Part shown: positions 49,316-63,660 of the stretch, piece by piece
Layout of the letters: every line of letters begins with the position of its first letter
Position numbering within the stretch: the first letter of the stretch is position 1
Assembly: GCA_040954595.2 (NCBI GenBank)
Contig: CM082577.2
Span: forward strand, 7,812,001 to 7,876,000
Reading direction: 5' to 3'
Source: Balanoglossus misakiensis
Taxonomy: Eukaryota > Hemichordata
DNA length: 64,000 bases
Program-made: the position numbers and the translations under genes
Notes under the pieces: model-generated
What the model was told of the DNA's origin: nothing
Seen by the model: only the letters and a program-made list of their open reading frames with translations
The model's database searches: none

Positions 49316-51676
49316 ATGTTCTGGAGAATTGCGCCGCCGTTGGTTGTTCTGTTGAGTGTCATCGTTCAAACGCATTCGCTTGGTAAGTTGTATACTGCAC
49401 GGTGTCGGAAGATTATAGACTGAATAACAAGGAGTTGAAAAGTAGACCTTTATGCCTCCACATTTACTTCAAATTGTCATAATTTCTGTGGAGAATGTGT
49501 ATTTACTAGCATCTATTCTGTATCTGGGCCCAGTTGGTCATGCAGCTGAGTGGTATGGCCATTCCACCACGACAAGCGACTTGAACACAATTTTGAAAAA
49601 AATGTTCATCGGAACAAGTCATACATGTGTCACAGATTAGAACAACTGATTTGCAATTTTAAGAGTGAAAGATACATATTACCATGTTGAGATAGTGTTT
49701 TCCGATTCGTTTACTAGCAAAATCATTGCAATTCTAGTCAAAATCTGTAATAACGCGAACTTTACGGCTGTCACCGCAACGTTTCACGACAAACAGCCTT
49801 TGAATCAAAATCTGATTATATTCAGATGTATTAGATGTATTAATTACAATCATGTAAATTGTGAAATTTTCTTTTTCTTTACAGACTGTGGAGGTACTTC
49901 TTGCCTTAATGCAGTATCATGCATGAACACCACTGAATGCGTATGTACTATTGGATGGATGGGAGATTTGTGCGGTAAATACATAATTGAACATTTCGTG
50001 TTACATGTACGTTGCCGAAGTGTTAAACTATTATGTTATTTGGCAATCTTGAGAATGTACCTTATTTGTGTTTAGCGAATGTTTCATTGGATTCCCGAAA
50101 TTCATCTCGTCAGATGTATGCGGTGTAGCTACCTGTCTACATGGCGAGTGTACCGGAAGTGCTTGCGTATGTGAAACTGGTTGGAATGGTACTAACTGTG
50201 GTATGTATTACAAACTATAACCTAAGGTGATATAAGATTCAAATTTTGGGAGAGGGAGAGAGGGGAGAGAGTTACTAATGACCACAAAAGATTGGTGTAA
50301 AAGCGCTCTTGTAAATAGAAGCCACGGGTTTTGCTTTTCATTTGTTATTAAATGCACCATCTTTGAACTTGAGGTATCGATCCGGGAGAACAAGAAAACC
50401 TGAGATCTTATTAATGAAGTTTAGGGGTAGAACGACCAGGAACGATCTCCTGCAATAATAAGATATTTTCTTTTCCAGATGCATGTACAAACTCTGGATG
50501 TGCGAATGGCGTGTGTAACGCCACCACTGGGAAGTGTGAATGCCACAACGGTTGGAGTGGAGACACTTGCGGTAAGAATGATAGCACATCACATCACATC
50601 ACATCACATCGCATCACATCACATATCGCATCTCATGACATGCCGTCGTTCTATGTTATGTTGTGTGACTTCAAGTCACAGATTATGGTATCCTGTGAGC
50701 TTTGTTTCTCGACGAAGTTTTCTTCAATACTGTGTGCATGCTTTTCACATTTTTTAATTTCACATTAAAGCTATATAGTCTCCCTGTGTCCCAGTGTCTC
50801 GCGCAATGGCATTCGTTTTGGTATCTATGTTATCAAAAACGTTGGTGTCGCGGCAACGTCGATTTTATTACTGTTCTTATATGTGCATTCACACCCAATC
50901 CGTTTGTTTCAAACAGACGTGTGCGGCCCTGGCACGTGCGTGTACGGTTCTTGCCCCGACGAGGGTGAAACTGGATGCACCTGTTATGGACCTTGGTCGG
51001 GAGAAAACTGTGGTAAGATCGCTAAGGCGTTAGCTTATCAATATCATTTTGCCTCTGGTAGTTATTAAGCATATTCTGAACATAGGAAATCGTTCTTCGT
51101 GTCTTCCTACATGTTTATAGATCAATGCGGCAACAGCAGATGTGTCAACGGCGACTGTGCATTCGGGTCATCAGCAGAAGAAATATGTACATGTTTCGAG
51201 GGCTACACTGGATTTCACTGCGATGTTGGTAAGCTTATACAGCGTTAAAGTAGACTTTAGCAATGGCGAGCTAGCCCGGATACGCGTATATGTATGGCAT
51301 TGATGACGGGGACCAAGTCAGTAGGCACTACATGTATAGCCCAGTTAGATAATATGAAATTACTGCTTATATTAATTTTACGCTGGCACCATTAAACATA
51401 ATTTAATTTCAGTTTATCATTATGCACAATTAGAGAAGTTTTTGAAGTGTAATGATTTCTAGCAAAGTCTTATCCAGCTTTAGTGTTCACATCTAATTTA
51501 CATACATTCATTCCAGCTGTTGTGGACCAATGGAAAATATCAATTGAATGAATCCACTTTACTTAAATAACGTTGTTTGTTTTAATACAGAGAGCACAGA
51601 AGACAGTTCGAACAAGCTCAAAGGCCTAATCTTCATGTGCGTCATACCAGCGATATTTGCTTTATTCCACTATTGA
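49316..51676 (+). CDS. Five-EGF-repeat surface protein, probably GPI-anchored
   Basis: Seven coding exons: 49316-49382, 49885-49974, 50114-50200, 50479-50571, 50917-51012, 51121-51228, 51591-51676; 208 residues. Exon 1 is a signal peptide (about residues 1-22, hydrophobic VVLLSVIV core). Exons 2-6 each encode one six-cysteine EGF-like repeat of the short tenascin/teneurin style, C-x-C followed by GW or GF/GY and a final C. Each is bounded by phase-1 introns, so each is a shufflable module. The last exon gives a small polar stretch (ESTEDSSN) and a hydrophobic end with no cytoplasmic tail, which fits a GPI-attachment signal. None of the repeats shows the full calcium-binding consensus. The role is probably adhesion or ligand binding at the cell surface; no orthologue is recognised. 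A polyadenylation signal is at 51926-51931. Confidence 0.85.
50585..50636. repeat. (CACAT)n pentanucleotide repeat
   Basis: ACATC units start about 13 bp after the donor of the third EGF exon. Confidence 0.85.
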
Positions 51677-53374
51677 GTACGCCCTCTAGTGGTAGCACCT
51701 TGACTCGGCGACGTCTTTGTTGCTAGGATACGAGAACATGTATTGTTTACGTTCAGTTTACAGCTGTTATTATTTACATATCTCAAGAGCTATTCTCAGA
51801 AAAAGTGTGAATAATTTTCTTTGGTGACATTTAATTTCCAATAGATGATTGCATTTTAGCAATGCACTGTAGACAACTATGGCTTGACTGTTGACATATA
51901 AGGAGCACATAGACCTTTCCATTAAAATAAAATTGGTATTTTATTTACAAATGATATTACCGGTAGGTATTAAAACTCAAAGTTCTGAAACCTGTCAAAA
52001 CATGTAAAACAGTTCCATATTATACTGCAGGGTATGTACACTAAATAAAATACAGTAAACTTCTCTCTGTGTCCAAACATATATGTACATCATTTACACT
52101 TCTATGAATTTGGCATGATTAAAACTATACATTTTTTAATATTACAATACGTGTGTGTGTACTCATGAATAAGATGAGATAAAAATATGTAAAATCTCAT
52201 CTCCTTGAAAAATTAAATTGGCATGATTTTGTTATTTGTGATAATTGTTTGAGATATAGTTTCTTCCAGTTTAAGTACGAGTTGAGTTTTGGCCATTTGC
52301 TAAGTCTCTAGGAATTGTGGGAGATAGTTTGATCTTGTTTAATAGTTAAATAGTACAGTAACAAGTGAAAGTGTGACCACCATTTTAAGTATGAGAAATA
52401 ACTGTAGTTTCTGGTAAAACCAGACCAAAATATTTGTTGAAAAACAACGCATAAGAACGTTAAATAAGTACTAGTACATTAGAATGCTTCTTACGAACCC
52501 ATGAAAGTATCAAGTCAATAATAGTACTGTATTTGTTCACAAACAGAACTGACAACTTTGTACAAAGAATCATAATGTAGATCACAAAAGTCTCTACCCG
52601 TCAAAAAATCAATATATACCATCAGTAGATATGTACAATTCATTCTTCAAGACCATAGTGCAAATATTGATTTCTGTCAATACATTTTTCCACGGTCTAC
52701 TCAGAACTTTTGTCACTTCCACACAAGCAAATATAGTTATTCTAAATTGTGCTATAATCTTATAATCTACATCTTATTTTATTTTACTTCTTCATTTCTA
52801 AAGATGGCTGCCTAAATAAATGCTACTCTGGGTTAGTTCAATCTGTGTATTTTCAATGTAATGAAAGCTATCAGATGTACATCTTATGGATTCCCCTTTT
52901 GAGACGGGAAATACATTTTTTCCATTTCACATGGAAATAAGGAAGTGCGCCTGACCCAAAGTGTGTTGGCAATGACTTGACAGGGACAACTTGAAATGAA
53001 TTTCTTCATTGTTCTTGACCTAAACTCCCAGATCGGTTCTGCTTCTCACTGGTATTCAGTAAGAGTTCTTTAACAGCACCCTCCCACAACAAACACAGTC
53101 AATTCAAGAGCAAAGCGGGTGGAATCCATATTTGCATTAGGTATCTGTACCACAGTTCCATGCAGGTATAATTTGGCTCACTTAGATCCTAACTCCACAA
53201 CAGTGATTATCAGGGTAAGTGTAGTGTGAGGGCGCTACACACATCAACTGGAACTGTACACTGACATCTCAGGGAAAAACAGAACTATTTCATGAAGAGT
53301 CTAAGTCTCGATCTTCACAAGATGTCCTCTGTGCGAATGACTTCAACTTGACTGAGCCACGTGATCAGCCAGGC
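51677..53374. other. Convergent 3' flanks of the EGF gene and CCDC33
   Basis: AT-rich sequence with a plus-strand AATAAA at 51926-51931 and a minus-strand hexamer at 52778-52783 (TTTATT on plus). The latter would give CCDC33 a 3' UTR of about 600 nt. No coding potential is recognised. Confidence 0.5.
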
Positions 53375-56300
53375 TCACAATGGGTCCAGTTTGCTGCGTC
53401 TTGGCTTTCTACTCAGATAGCTATCGTCCTGTAACAACACACAAACAAACGTGTCGATTATTCTATGGCAGTATAAAAGTTTAAAACTCCAAGAGAAATC
53501 AGAACTTATTGAGATAGTAAAACCTAGTGTCTAAACCAAACCCTGTCTAATCTGGAAACCTGTCTATACCGAACACATTTTCCAGTCCCTTCGACATAGA
53601 ACCACATGTTAAAGAACCTCTATAAACCGGACACCTCTGCAAACCGAACAATTTCTTCAGTCCCTTTGGTGTTTGGTTTAGACAGGTTTTACTGTAATAT
53701 TCTCAAAAATATGAGTACTCTGTATATGTACTTACATAGCCACGATACGAGTCTCTGAGGTAGATTGGTGAACGGGCAGAGAATCCATTGGTGTTTTCAT
53801 TCATACGGATCAACATGGACTCTTTCTCTTTGCCCCATCTTCTGGCGTTGGATTCCAGCTGTTTACATGGGGGAAAATAAATACAACTTTATTCAAATTC
53901 AAATTCCAGGTTTCAATCACTGCTATTTTGTATACACGATCCACAGTACTGACAAATGCTAAAATTAATAGTCACATCACAATGCACTGTTGTCATTGTG
54001 GAAGACTGGACAAACTTACTTGTTTCTCAAGCGACATAATTCTCCCCTCAGCTCTGTCTAGTTTGGCATAAAGTTCCATTCTCTCAGCTTCATCCAGAGC
54101 TGTTGTCTGTGAAAAAAATGAACCAAATGAAGGTAAAAAGAGAAGGCCAAGTATCAACCAATAAGCTTTGTTGCACGTACACCTGGGTAACACAGCCTGG
54201 AGTTCAAAGGTCAATTGACACCTCTCATGCCTACCTTAGAGGGGGGATTCATTTTCAGGTACTCCATTTCAGTTCGTAGCCTGGCATTCTCTGAACTCAA
54301 AGCAGTATAGGCTTCAGATTTCTTGTCAGCTAAAAAAAAAAGATTAAAAAAAAACTTATGAAGTAGACTATTCATTCTCCAGACTACAGCTCTGATAATG
54401 ACAGTTTTTCACTGTGCAGATAGTGTCAGTTAGTACTGCGGAGATTTTACTCAATCCAGACTTTCCCATCCAGGGCAATTAATCCACGAGCATACACTAC
54501 ACTAGATTGCCTTGTTCTTAATGCAAATGAGACTGTGCACACAGTACCTTCAGGTTCTTATAAAGTTGTTTGTTTTAGAACAATCAGACTACTTTTTGCA
54601 ACTTGTACATGACATACATTGTACATCATCTGAAATTGCTGCAGTGTGACCTGAATAAAGGTTTACACCAGCTATGATACTTTAGTAAGACACTTAAGAG
54701 CAGTAACTTGCACAAGTTAAGACAAAGACTCACACACACCTGCTACTTGCCCATTTTTGATTTTTTCATTCAGCAATTTTTCAAGTTTGTCTATGACTTT
54801 CTCTTGTTCTTTGATTGTTTCTTCCAACTTCTTGACTCGTTCCTGTTTACTTTGGAGTTTCTGCAGCATTGCTGATTGGGCCAGGTGAGCGTCTTGAAGA
54901 TTCAGGTACTCTTTCTCTTTGTCATTTTTCTGTTGAAGGGAACACATGGATATGATGCTGTATCACCCTCAGTCGTCACTTTGACTTTCTCATGGTGAAG
55001 TACTGATGGAAAGATTGAATTACCGGTATTACTCAAAGTAGCAATCTCTGAGGTGCACCATTGGCTTTGGGACAGACCAACCCACCCCCACCCCCCAACC
55101 CAATTAACAGTGGCACAAACCTTAATGATTTCATTCTGCAGCCGTTGTAATTTGTCTTTGGAGTGAGTGGCATCTGCCGTCTGGTTCATCAGCTGTCGTC
55201 TGAGAAGTACTGGAATAGATGAGGCACACACCATTTACAATCAGGGAGGGTTTTGCAAAGTTGGACAGGTGGAGAGTAATATAGTATGCAAATACATCAA
55301 ACGTGGAAATATGTATTGATCCTCTAAAATTTCAAGCATTACTTTGACAGAGTAAGGTTCCTTACATGGTATATCTACAGAACAACAAATATTTACATGT
55401 CTGGAGTTGCGATGATTTTCATACACGACCCCCAAATTAATTTCTCAATATATATGGCCTTGTTTTATCCAAATGGCAACTGTTGTATAAACTATTAGAA
55501 CTGTTACAAACTTACAAAATCGTTCCATGAGGTCAGCCCTACTGACACCGTCCAAGTCGGTGGCATACAGCATGGCTCGGGTCGAGTCGTCGTGCATATG
55601 AAGCTGTCTCCTCAATTGACTGTTTTCTCCTTCGAGTCTGGCAATCTCCTCTCTCAGCCTCAGGATGTCCTTCCCCATCCTCTTCATGGCGTCTCTGTAG
55701 TTGTCCAGTTCCTTCATCTGGTAGTCTAGCAGGGACAGGGCATGTTCCTCCGAGTATGGCGGTTTGCCAGTAGGAACAGCCATAAATGTACTGTGCACAG
55801 GAAAACAGACAGTATCTTTGTTATAATTCAATTATTTGAAAACAAAATTCTAGAAATATATAAAAAAAAAATTCTAAAAATATTCCCAATTGTTTGTTTA
55901 CTTCATGAGTGAGGTAAAATGACAGAGACAAGGGGTGGTCCATGATCACACGACGACGTACATGTACTTCACATTGTTACTAAGCTCACTGACACTTTGC
56001 TGCTGACAAAAAGACATGCATTGGGGATTTATTATGTTATGAAAGTGGAAAGCCACGTATAAGAGTATTGTCAAGTTTTTGCTGTGAAGTCAAGGAGATA
56101 CCACTCTATGGGGAGAGAGAATTATTTGTAGAATTCTATTAACCTGGCAATCCTGGGATCTGGTGCATATTTGCATAGGCCTTGCCAACACTTCAAAACA
56201 TGGCTTACAATTGTTAGCCTATAAAAATTCCAATTTTATATCTCAAGAGAATGCACTTGAGCATTGTCTCTCAATGCTGATGAGTGTATAGGTTTATGGG

Positions 56301-59300
56301 GAAATACAGTCTGTGTTCAAAGACCTAAATTCCAATTTCAACTCTACAGCAGTTCCCAATTAAAACATCTAGGTGTACACTTAGCAATGGCCTATGAGAA
56401 CAGTGCCTCCAACAGGTATTTCAATAGTCTCCATACTTGTGTTGCTTGGAAACTTATTTTTCCATTAAGGTAGGCACTCTGATTGTGCACATACTTATTA
56501 AATCATGCAAATTATGTCCATGTTGCGTTGCTCGTAAAATCTACATTTATCCCCGAGGCCAGTAATCAATTTTAATGAAAAAGGGCACTCATTCTAATTA
56601 GGTTGACAGCTAGCTACAGAAACAAGGTCATGGAGAAACTGACTTATGACATTTTTAATGGAACAAGTAGTATAACATGTGCATTGTGCATGATATGATG
56701 TCAATAATTGATAATGTCTTCAAACATGTCCGTGTTGTCAACATCTTTGAATGGAATGATCAATTCAACAGGGCATCAGAAAACAGTGTCTGCGCTGCGA
56801 CATCTCATTGTCTGTTCCATGGCCCATGAATTTTCTCAGCTCATTGAACACTGTCAGAAGCTGTCCTCTTATCTGTAGCAGGCAGCCTGTTGCCATGGTG
56901 AGCTGTTTGTCCTTGTTGCCGGGTGATTTAGTCAGGTTGCCACTGGATAAGGTTATCAGATTATCTGACCCTGACCAACATCACCAGGGGAGGGGCTTTG
57001 AAGTCTTTATATCCAGGCAGGTCAGGGTGTTAACATAGCAAGGATTTACAAAAACCCACGTCATGTACATGACTGTATGAATACATGTTACTGTGTGAGT
57101 CAACACACATCAAAACAAAGCTGATGTCAGCCACTCGATTTGTGGTGCTGTGAACAGTCGTGCATTCTAATGATCTGAAATGAATCATGATCAAAGATTA
57201 CAAATTCCTGTAATACTCTTAAATGTAATATGGACATCCCAATTTCCCCACCACATAACAGTATAAGCCTGTAAAAACAAGATTATTCCATTGCATACAT
57301 GTATGTGGGGATGAATTCTGTCTAAATGTCAACTCACGTGATTTCTTCTGGTATTGGTGGATGTGACCTCTGAGGGTTGGTGAACGCATTCTTCAAGTGG
57401 GGTGGAGGGTGTCTTGTTGGGATGACGTCCCCCCTCTTGTTGGCGGGAGGTGGGGTGGATTCCGGGTATCTCCGGGGACTGCGTGCGTATATGTACTGAT
57501 ATTCCGGGAGAACGCTCTCCAACGCGTCGTGAGGGGGCAACTTGCCATCTTCAACCGGCTGAAAAAAATTCAATGCAGAAAAGGATGCCATATGAGTGAG
57601 ATTATTTTGAGGAACTTTGCATCAATGGCTGTTGTTATCAATAATATGTTAACCTGGTCTAACAATCGTGTGAACCCCTATGGTTAAGAATAACAAGGTA
57701 GCTTTAGAGTTTAACATTGAGTGAAAGAAGAACTCAACTATTTGTGAATACAACCAGAGCACTGTGAGCTCATATGATGCACCATAGACTCAACAAACTC
57801 ACTGGTGACTCAAGAAAATTATCCACAATACATGCAAAGGCATAGGGCTGACTCAGAGACATTTTTAGAAATCCTCAAATTGACTCAAGGACACGCAACA
57901 ACCAATGATCAGGTTTTGACTTAATTGGAAACTATATCACCAGGACATTTTCAAGATACATTGTAAGGATTTCCAAGATCGAACATATAAAGTAATTTGT
58001 GTAAAAAATATCATATCAACAGGTGTCCACCAAGTCTCTCTATGAATGTACACATGCATTCTGCAAATCATTAAAAGACAAGGTTTTGTATTTTGGCATT
58101 CGTGGCAAATCCACCAGCCATGCTTTTGTGTGTGAATTTGACTGACAAGCAATCATTTGTGACCTACATGTCCTGAAATCCAAAATTCATCTTATATAGC
58201 TGCCCTTGACAAATCAATACCTGTCTTGTATGGATAGTGTACTCAATATCCAATCATTCTCATCAATAATATAACATTTCTCCTCATTGATAACATAATA
58301 ACTCTGCTATTCATGAATGACTGTAGGCATTATATGCATTATGTTCAAATTCTCACCCTTACACAATCATTCAACTTTCTGAATGGATTCAATTTTCAAA
58401 AGTTAAACTTCACATTGATGTTTTCAATCAATTTCTTGCATAAAAATCAATCTTGAAAAGTCAATTTTATTTTCATATGAAAATGGTGATTGAGAACATT
58501 TCTGAGCAAAAAAAAAAAATCAATATGCCAAGGTCCTTTTGACCCATAATGTCTGGACGCTGTAAACTACAAAAAGTAGGAAATGCTGTCACACAGCACA
58601 GATATTGATCTTTTTGCTGGGTTCTGATTGTTCATTTGAAATTGCTTCCTTAAGCCTTCCTGTATAGTTTCCATGAAGAGGATATTACATCGCAGTCTGA
58701 TACACGCTCCTTTCTCATCAAATTTCCCTGTCTAATTTCCCTACTGTTGAGATCTTTAATAGCGCTGGACGCAGTGAGGTACACTATAAAAGAAGAGAAT
58801 TGTGGGGTTCCTTGCAGCTGTTACAGCTTTACATGGTACCATGGTACCACTGTGGTATCTCCATGATGGTTCTTAGTGTTGAGCTGAAGGCATGTAGCAA
58901 ATTGTTACTTGTAAATCCGGATCCCATTTCACATCTCACTCTTTGGTAGAAATTAATTTCATACCAGCTGTTGACATGTCAGACTTTTCAATTAATCATC
59001 TGAAACTACATGTACAATATTGCACATACAGAATTGATGCATTCGTATACATCAATAAACCTGTCATGTACATTAGTAATTTTCTGATCATTGTGCCTAC
59101 AGTATTTTGAGAACATTTTCCTTATCCACTTTTCCAACTACATTGTACTACTAGTACTAGCCACCATTAATATTTCTGCCAATATAGTACCTTAATAACG
59201 TTAATATATGAATTCTAGGAGTCTTAAATCATCATATAGTTGTTTTAAAAAGCAAACATTCCAAAAAATAACCCCAAGACATTTATATAGTCTTCATACT

Positions 59301-62300
59301 GCATAGTCTTCGTGCCTGTTTTATGCACACTTTTAATCAAAACAGAAATGTTTGTAGAATTTGTCATAAACTGCAAATACTATAAACTAAAAATAGCAAG
59401 TTACTGATAAATATTGACAGATGCTATGGGCAGTGTGATATATTTTTATTTTTAGTTTATTTTATGCAAGTGTGTGACTTCAAAAGAATGAGTGAAGTTG
59501 GCTGTATAATCAAGAAGCTAAGATAGGTTTGTTGACAGTTATTAAATGGAAATTCAGTACCATACGTAGTGTGACATGACACAACAATTAATAGCTGTAC
59601 TTTGGCCAGTGATAAAGTAAGGACCTGCTCACGGAAAATAAACTACCTTTGACATTTTTGACACAAATATCACAGCAATAGTCAAGTATTATCACTTGGG
59701 GGTATTAACTTAACCTCTAAAGAATATATGTACCAATAGAGAAAAACACTCATGTATGTGAAGAAAATATCAGTACCCACTCTACAAATGTAGAAGTACA
59801 ATTAGTAAGATTAAACTGAAACACGTAAACACTCCATTCACAAGGGTGACTCTAGAACTGACATAATAAATAAGAGATTTTCGCTTTGGACTACAGTATG
59901 TGTACTTACTGAAGAAGTGTACGGCCTATAATAAGCAACAGCCATAACGTCTGTGTACTGTGAAACTGTCCTAACGATCAGTGGCTGGGATACAAAATAT
60001 TCTCCAAAAAGTCAACAGCGGTTCAAATCTCTCAGTGCTTACATTTCGCAAGATGGCCGGTCAGCCCTTTATGTTTTATAAACGCTACTGGCCCAGTACA
60101 GTAACCTCTTTGTTATTCAAATCAGGTGTGTACACACAGATTTGTTGCACTGATTTCTATTTCCTAGCAACCTGACCTGTGGCCATGAGCCCTGCCCTCT
60201 TCGGAGGTTGACACCAGCCATTGGCTATCCTCTGTTCATTTGAATAACAAATGTTGTCAAGGTCCACTGGCAGAGGACTCTCTAACTATGGCCGGTGGGT
60301 GCAGTTCAGGTGATCTGAATTCAATGTGTCAAACACGGGATAAACAGCATTATAACCCTCTGTTGTGCTGGTCAACTTGCCATGGTGTATTGGGGAGTCA
60401 ATTTTGAGAAAAATACCCCGTCCTATTCAATGGGCAAAGTCTACAAAAGCTACTTCTTTTAATTCTATAAGGATTAAAGAGAACTGCACAATAACACTAG
60501 TTTCATGGGCTGTTGATTTCTTTTCAAATTGTTTGGCTGTATATGTCCATGTTCAGCGTTAACAAACCATTTGCACTTATAAACTCTTCCAAAATAATAC
60601 CTAATGTGATTTTAAATCAAGTTAATTTAATTATTTCAGTTAGTATACTAAAAATATAGAACAATTTTACTATCTTTAATAGACAAAATACATAAAGTGG
60701 TGTGTTTCTAAATACATGGGCAAAAAAAGAGCAGCATCAAGCAAGGGTCACTACTATGACAACAAGCTGACCCCAAACTAAAGTAGCCACGTAAGGTTCA
60801 AAGGTCATAGCATATTGCCATGTTTGATCTATGTGTAATAACACCACTTGTAATGATTTTAGGTGGAGTTGAAATAAAGTCTGTATCAGGAAATTTATGG
60901 CAGTGAGCACCATATTACAACAGGTAAATTTATTATACTGGCATCCTCACATTACAACGTATCACTGGCCATGTCACAGTATAATCATAAATTTCCATAT
61001 TACAGACATGCAAGCCTGCTGTGGCAATGGAAAGTGATGACTTTGACTCACCACTCTGGGTTTGGGTTTCCTGGTCAGCATCCAAGTTGGTTCTTCTGGT
61101 AGAGGCTGCGGTGGGGGAGTTGAGGGAGGGGTGAGTTCCAGCCGCGGCGTCGGAATGGGAGAGACGTCCAACCTCACGGAATCAAGTGTTGGAAGCAGCT
61201 CGGGATTAGACACGGAACCAAGTGCATCAGGTCTCTGTGAAAGGGAGGGCAGCACAAATGAGTGGTTAAACAATGGACAGGACAGAGTGTTTTGTTGGCA
61301 ACAAATTGTGTAACAGCTAATAGCCAGGTCACAGGGTCAATTTCTGAAAGTCTATTTGTGTTCACTGTACTGTCTATGGTTGCAGGCATTAACACAGTTT
61401 CATGCCTACGGCACTTACAATGCAGATGTAAATGCATGTACTTTCTATTTCTAAATCTTACAAACAAGCCACTCTCAGGCATGCAGTCTTAATACCAAAT
61501 CACTGAAAAACAAATCAATACTCTTAGTAATAGGGGTTCTCTTATTGAGGTAAAGTACTAGCTACCCCAATCATGCGCCTCCAGGACATTCAACAACCAC
61601 TTACTTGAGTAACACATATAGTCTGATATATGTTATCGTTTAATATTGAAAATGAAACAAAAACCCTCCAAAGATCTGTCATTTATAAGCTGAATTATTG
61701 TGATCGGGCTTAATGGCCAGGTACTAGGTACGTACTGGTACATGTAATTATTCACTATGAAGCGAGGAAGAAATCATGAACAGCAGGTGAAACCACCACT
61801 GACACAGTTAATTGTTACAAATATAATGCAGCAATATCACCGCACAGTACAAAACAGACCATCTCACAATTTTATTTTAAAAGTTATACTGTTTGGCAAT
61901 TCAAACTTACCTCTGATGTGATGAGACGTAATATCATACCAACGGTCGGCGTTCTCGAATCCACTGTTTGCAAACTGGTGTCCTGTTGAGGAAAATATTA
62001 CAAGAAACTTATTATGATACAATGTACATGTAGGTTACTTCCACATAAATCAGTGTTCTACCACAATCTCATTTTACACACATAAATATTAAAGTAAAGT
62101 TGGCAGGTAAGTTTAATAAACCATGTGGAAAAATCTGGCCACTTAAAAAATTCAACTCAAATTACATACTTGATCAATGGATGGAAAACATCTTCAAGTC
62201 ACTTATCATTAATTACCTGTATGGGAAGGCCTTCAACACGTATACCCAGTCTACCACTATCAGCCATCAAAACATCGTAGACTTTTTTGTCCAGTAATAG

Positions 62301-63660
62301 AACCGAATAACCAACTGGTTTGCGAAGATGCCAGCTGCTGTCACTGAGCGCTGTGAAAAATGGTGGGGAGAAACACATCACTCTGATTATCACAATGATA
62401 CTAATTTTACAGTCTTGTACCGATCGAATCCAATAATGATGTCTTTGGAATTGAAAGAAAATAGGAATGATATGGAACAAATTATCTGCAAATGAGAAGA
62501 GCTGTAAATTTATGTCACATAGATCACTAAATAACTCACTGTTTGTGGATGGAAAATATTCAATGATTAAAGCAGCTGCCTCGGAGAAAATAGTCGCATT
62601 GTCCCGCGATTGGTGGAAGAAATACATGTGATCCCACACTGGCTGTTGCTGGGGTGCTCCCGGCAAAGAAATCTGAAACAAGAAGAATCAGTGATAATGA
62701 ATTTCATGATGATGCTCTTTGGATTTTATGGGGTAAGGAGTACGAATTAGACCATGATTCATTTCACCACTGACAATGAGTGAACAATTTTGCAGCACGT
62801 CGTACCTGTGGATATCCTTGTCTCTGTGCTGGGGGCACTCTGAACACAGAATGGTGTGGATCAGGAAACTCTACAGTTGTCAGGGTTATACCATCGGAGA
62901 TGGGGTGCCTCATTAGCATATCTCTCCTGAAAAAAAAGAATATCACAAGAATGAATTTTTTAAAGGATGACATTGTACATGTCTGTCTTTCACTGCCAGT
63001 CATCATCAAACAGATCTGCTTCAAATGTTGATTGACATCTGTGCAGATACTACATGTATATGCTATCAGGTCACATTGGGTTTCCGAGTGATGTTGTTGT
63101 TGATCATCCGAATGCTAATGCAGCAGGTCCAAATGTAATCGTGACTTTGTTTATACAACACACAACTCTTCCAAGATGAATCCTGCATTGAGTTGTTGTT
63201 TTGCAATTTTTGTTGTTGTCCCAAATTGATTGTTTTAGCTTCCATGGAAAGCTGATATCAAATACACTGTAGAGATCATATGTGGTACATCAAAACAGTC
63301 AGGAAAGTGAGACTGTAATCCCCAGGGTTGGGGGGGACAGGGGGTAGGTGAACCCCTAAAATGAGGTGAGGAGACCAGAAACTCATAAAGATGATTCCCT
63401 GATGCCTCAATGAAGTGGATGATGAATAATTTACTTTACAAGCTGATTCATGCAGACACTCACTTGTACGAAAAGTAATCGGGCACAACTCTAGCCACAG
63501 CGATGAGAGGTCCCATGGGATTGGCAAGTTCCCTCTGCACTGCTCTCAGGTAGACCTCCAGACCGGTGTAGACAAAGTTTGGATCTCTGGGGAGCACGCT
63601 GCGTTTACGCATGATGGTCACATACAGTCTCTTCCCAGACATAGAGTCATATTTGTCCGG
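53375..63660 (-). CDS. CCDC33: Coiled-coil domain-containing protein 33 (3' part; 5' end beyond window)
   Basis: Exons in coding order: 63464-63660, 62806-62926, 62540-62672, 62217-62350, 61911-61982, 61052-61234, 57338-57558, 55516-55790, 55121-55209, 54740-54929, 54235-54329, 54020-54106, 53736-53858, 53375-53428. They give 657 residues in frame, starting mid-gene at the edge. The first five exons have the beta-rich look of the C2-type region of CCDC33. A proline-rich linker follows (PIPTPRLELTPPSTPPPQPL), then a long coiled coil. The coiled-coil blocks KNDKEKEY, LEETIKEQEKVIDKLE and RIMSLEKQLESNARRWGKEKE match the human protein closely. The human gene is testis-enriched and the protein is linked to ciliated or sperm cells; the same role is inferred here. 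One 3.5 kb intron (57559-61051) holds no recognised element. Confidence 0.87.
53513..53698. mobile_element. pogo/Tigger-like MITE in the last CCDC33 intron
   Basis: Inverted ends share AGTAAAACCT followed by TGTCTAAACCAAAC, at 53515-53541 and complementary at about 53671-53694. The element is about 180 bp and bordered by TA. The CAGTAAAACC terminus with TA duplication is typical of Tc1/mariner-pogo MITEs. Interior AACCTGTCTATACCGAAC and AACCTCTATAAACCGGAC units are related to the ends. The left end has lost two bases relative to the right. Confidence 0.75.

Noticed and set aside
58835-58848. 14-bp palindrome GGTACCATGGTACC in a CCDC33 intron
   Set aside because: Short and of restriction-site type; it can arise by chance and has no associated feature.
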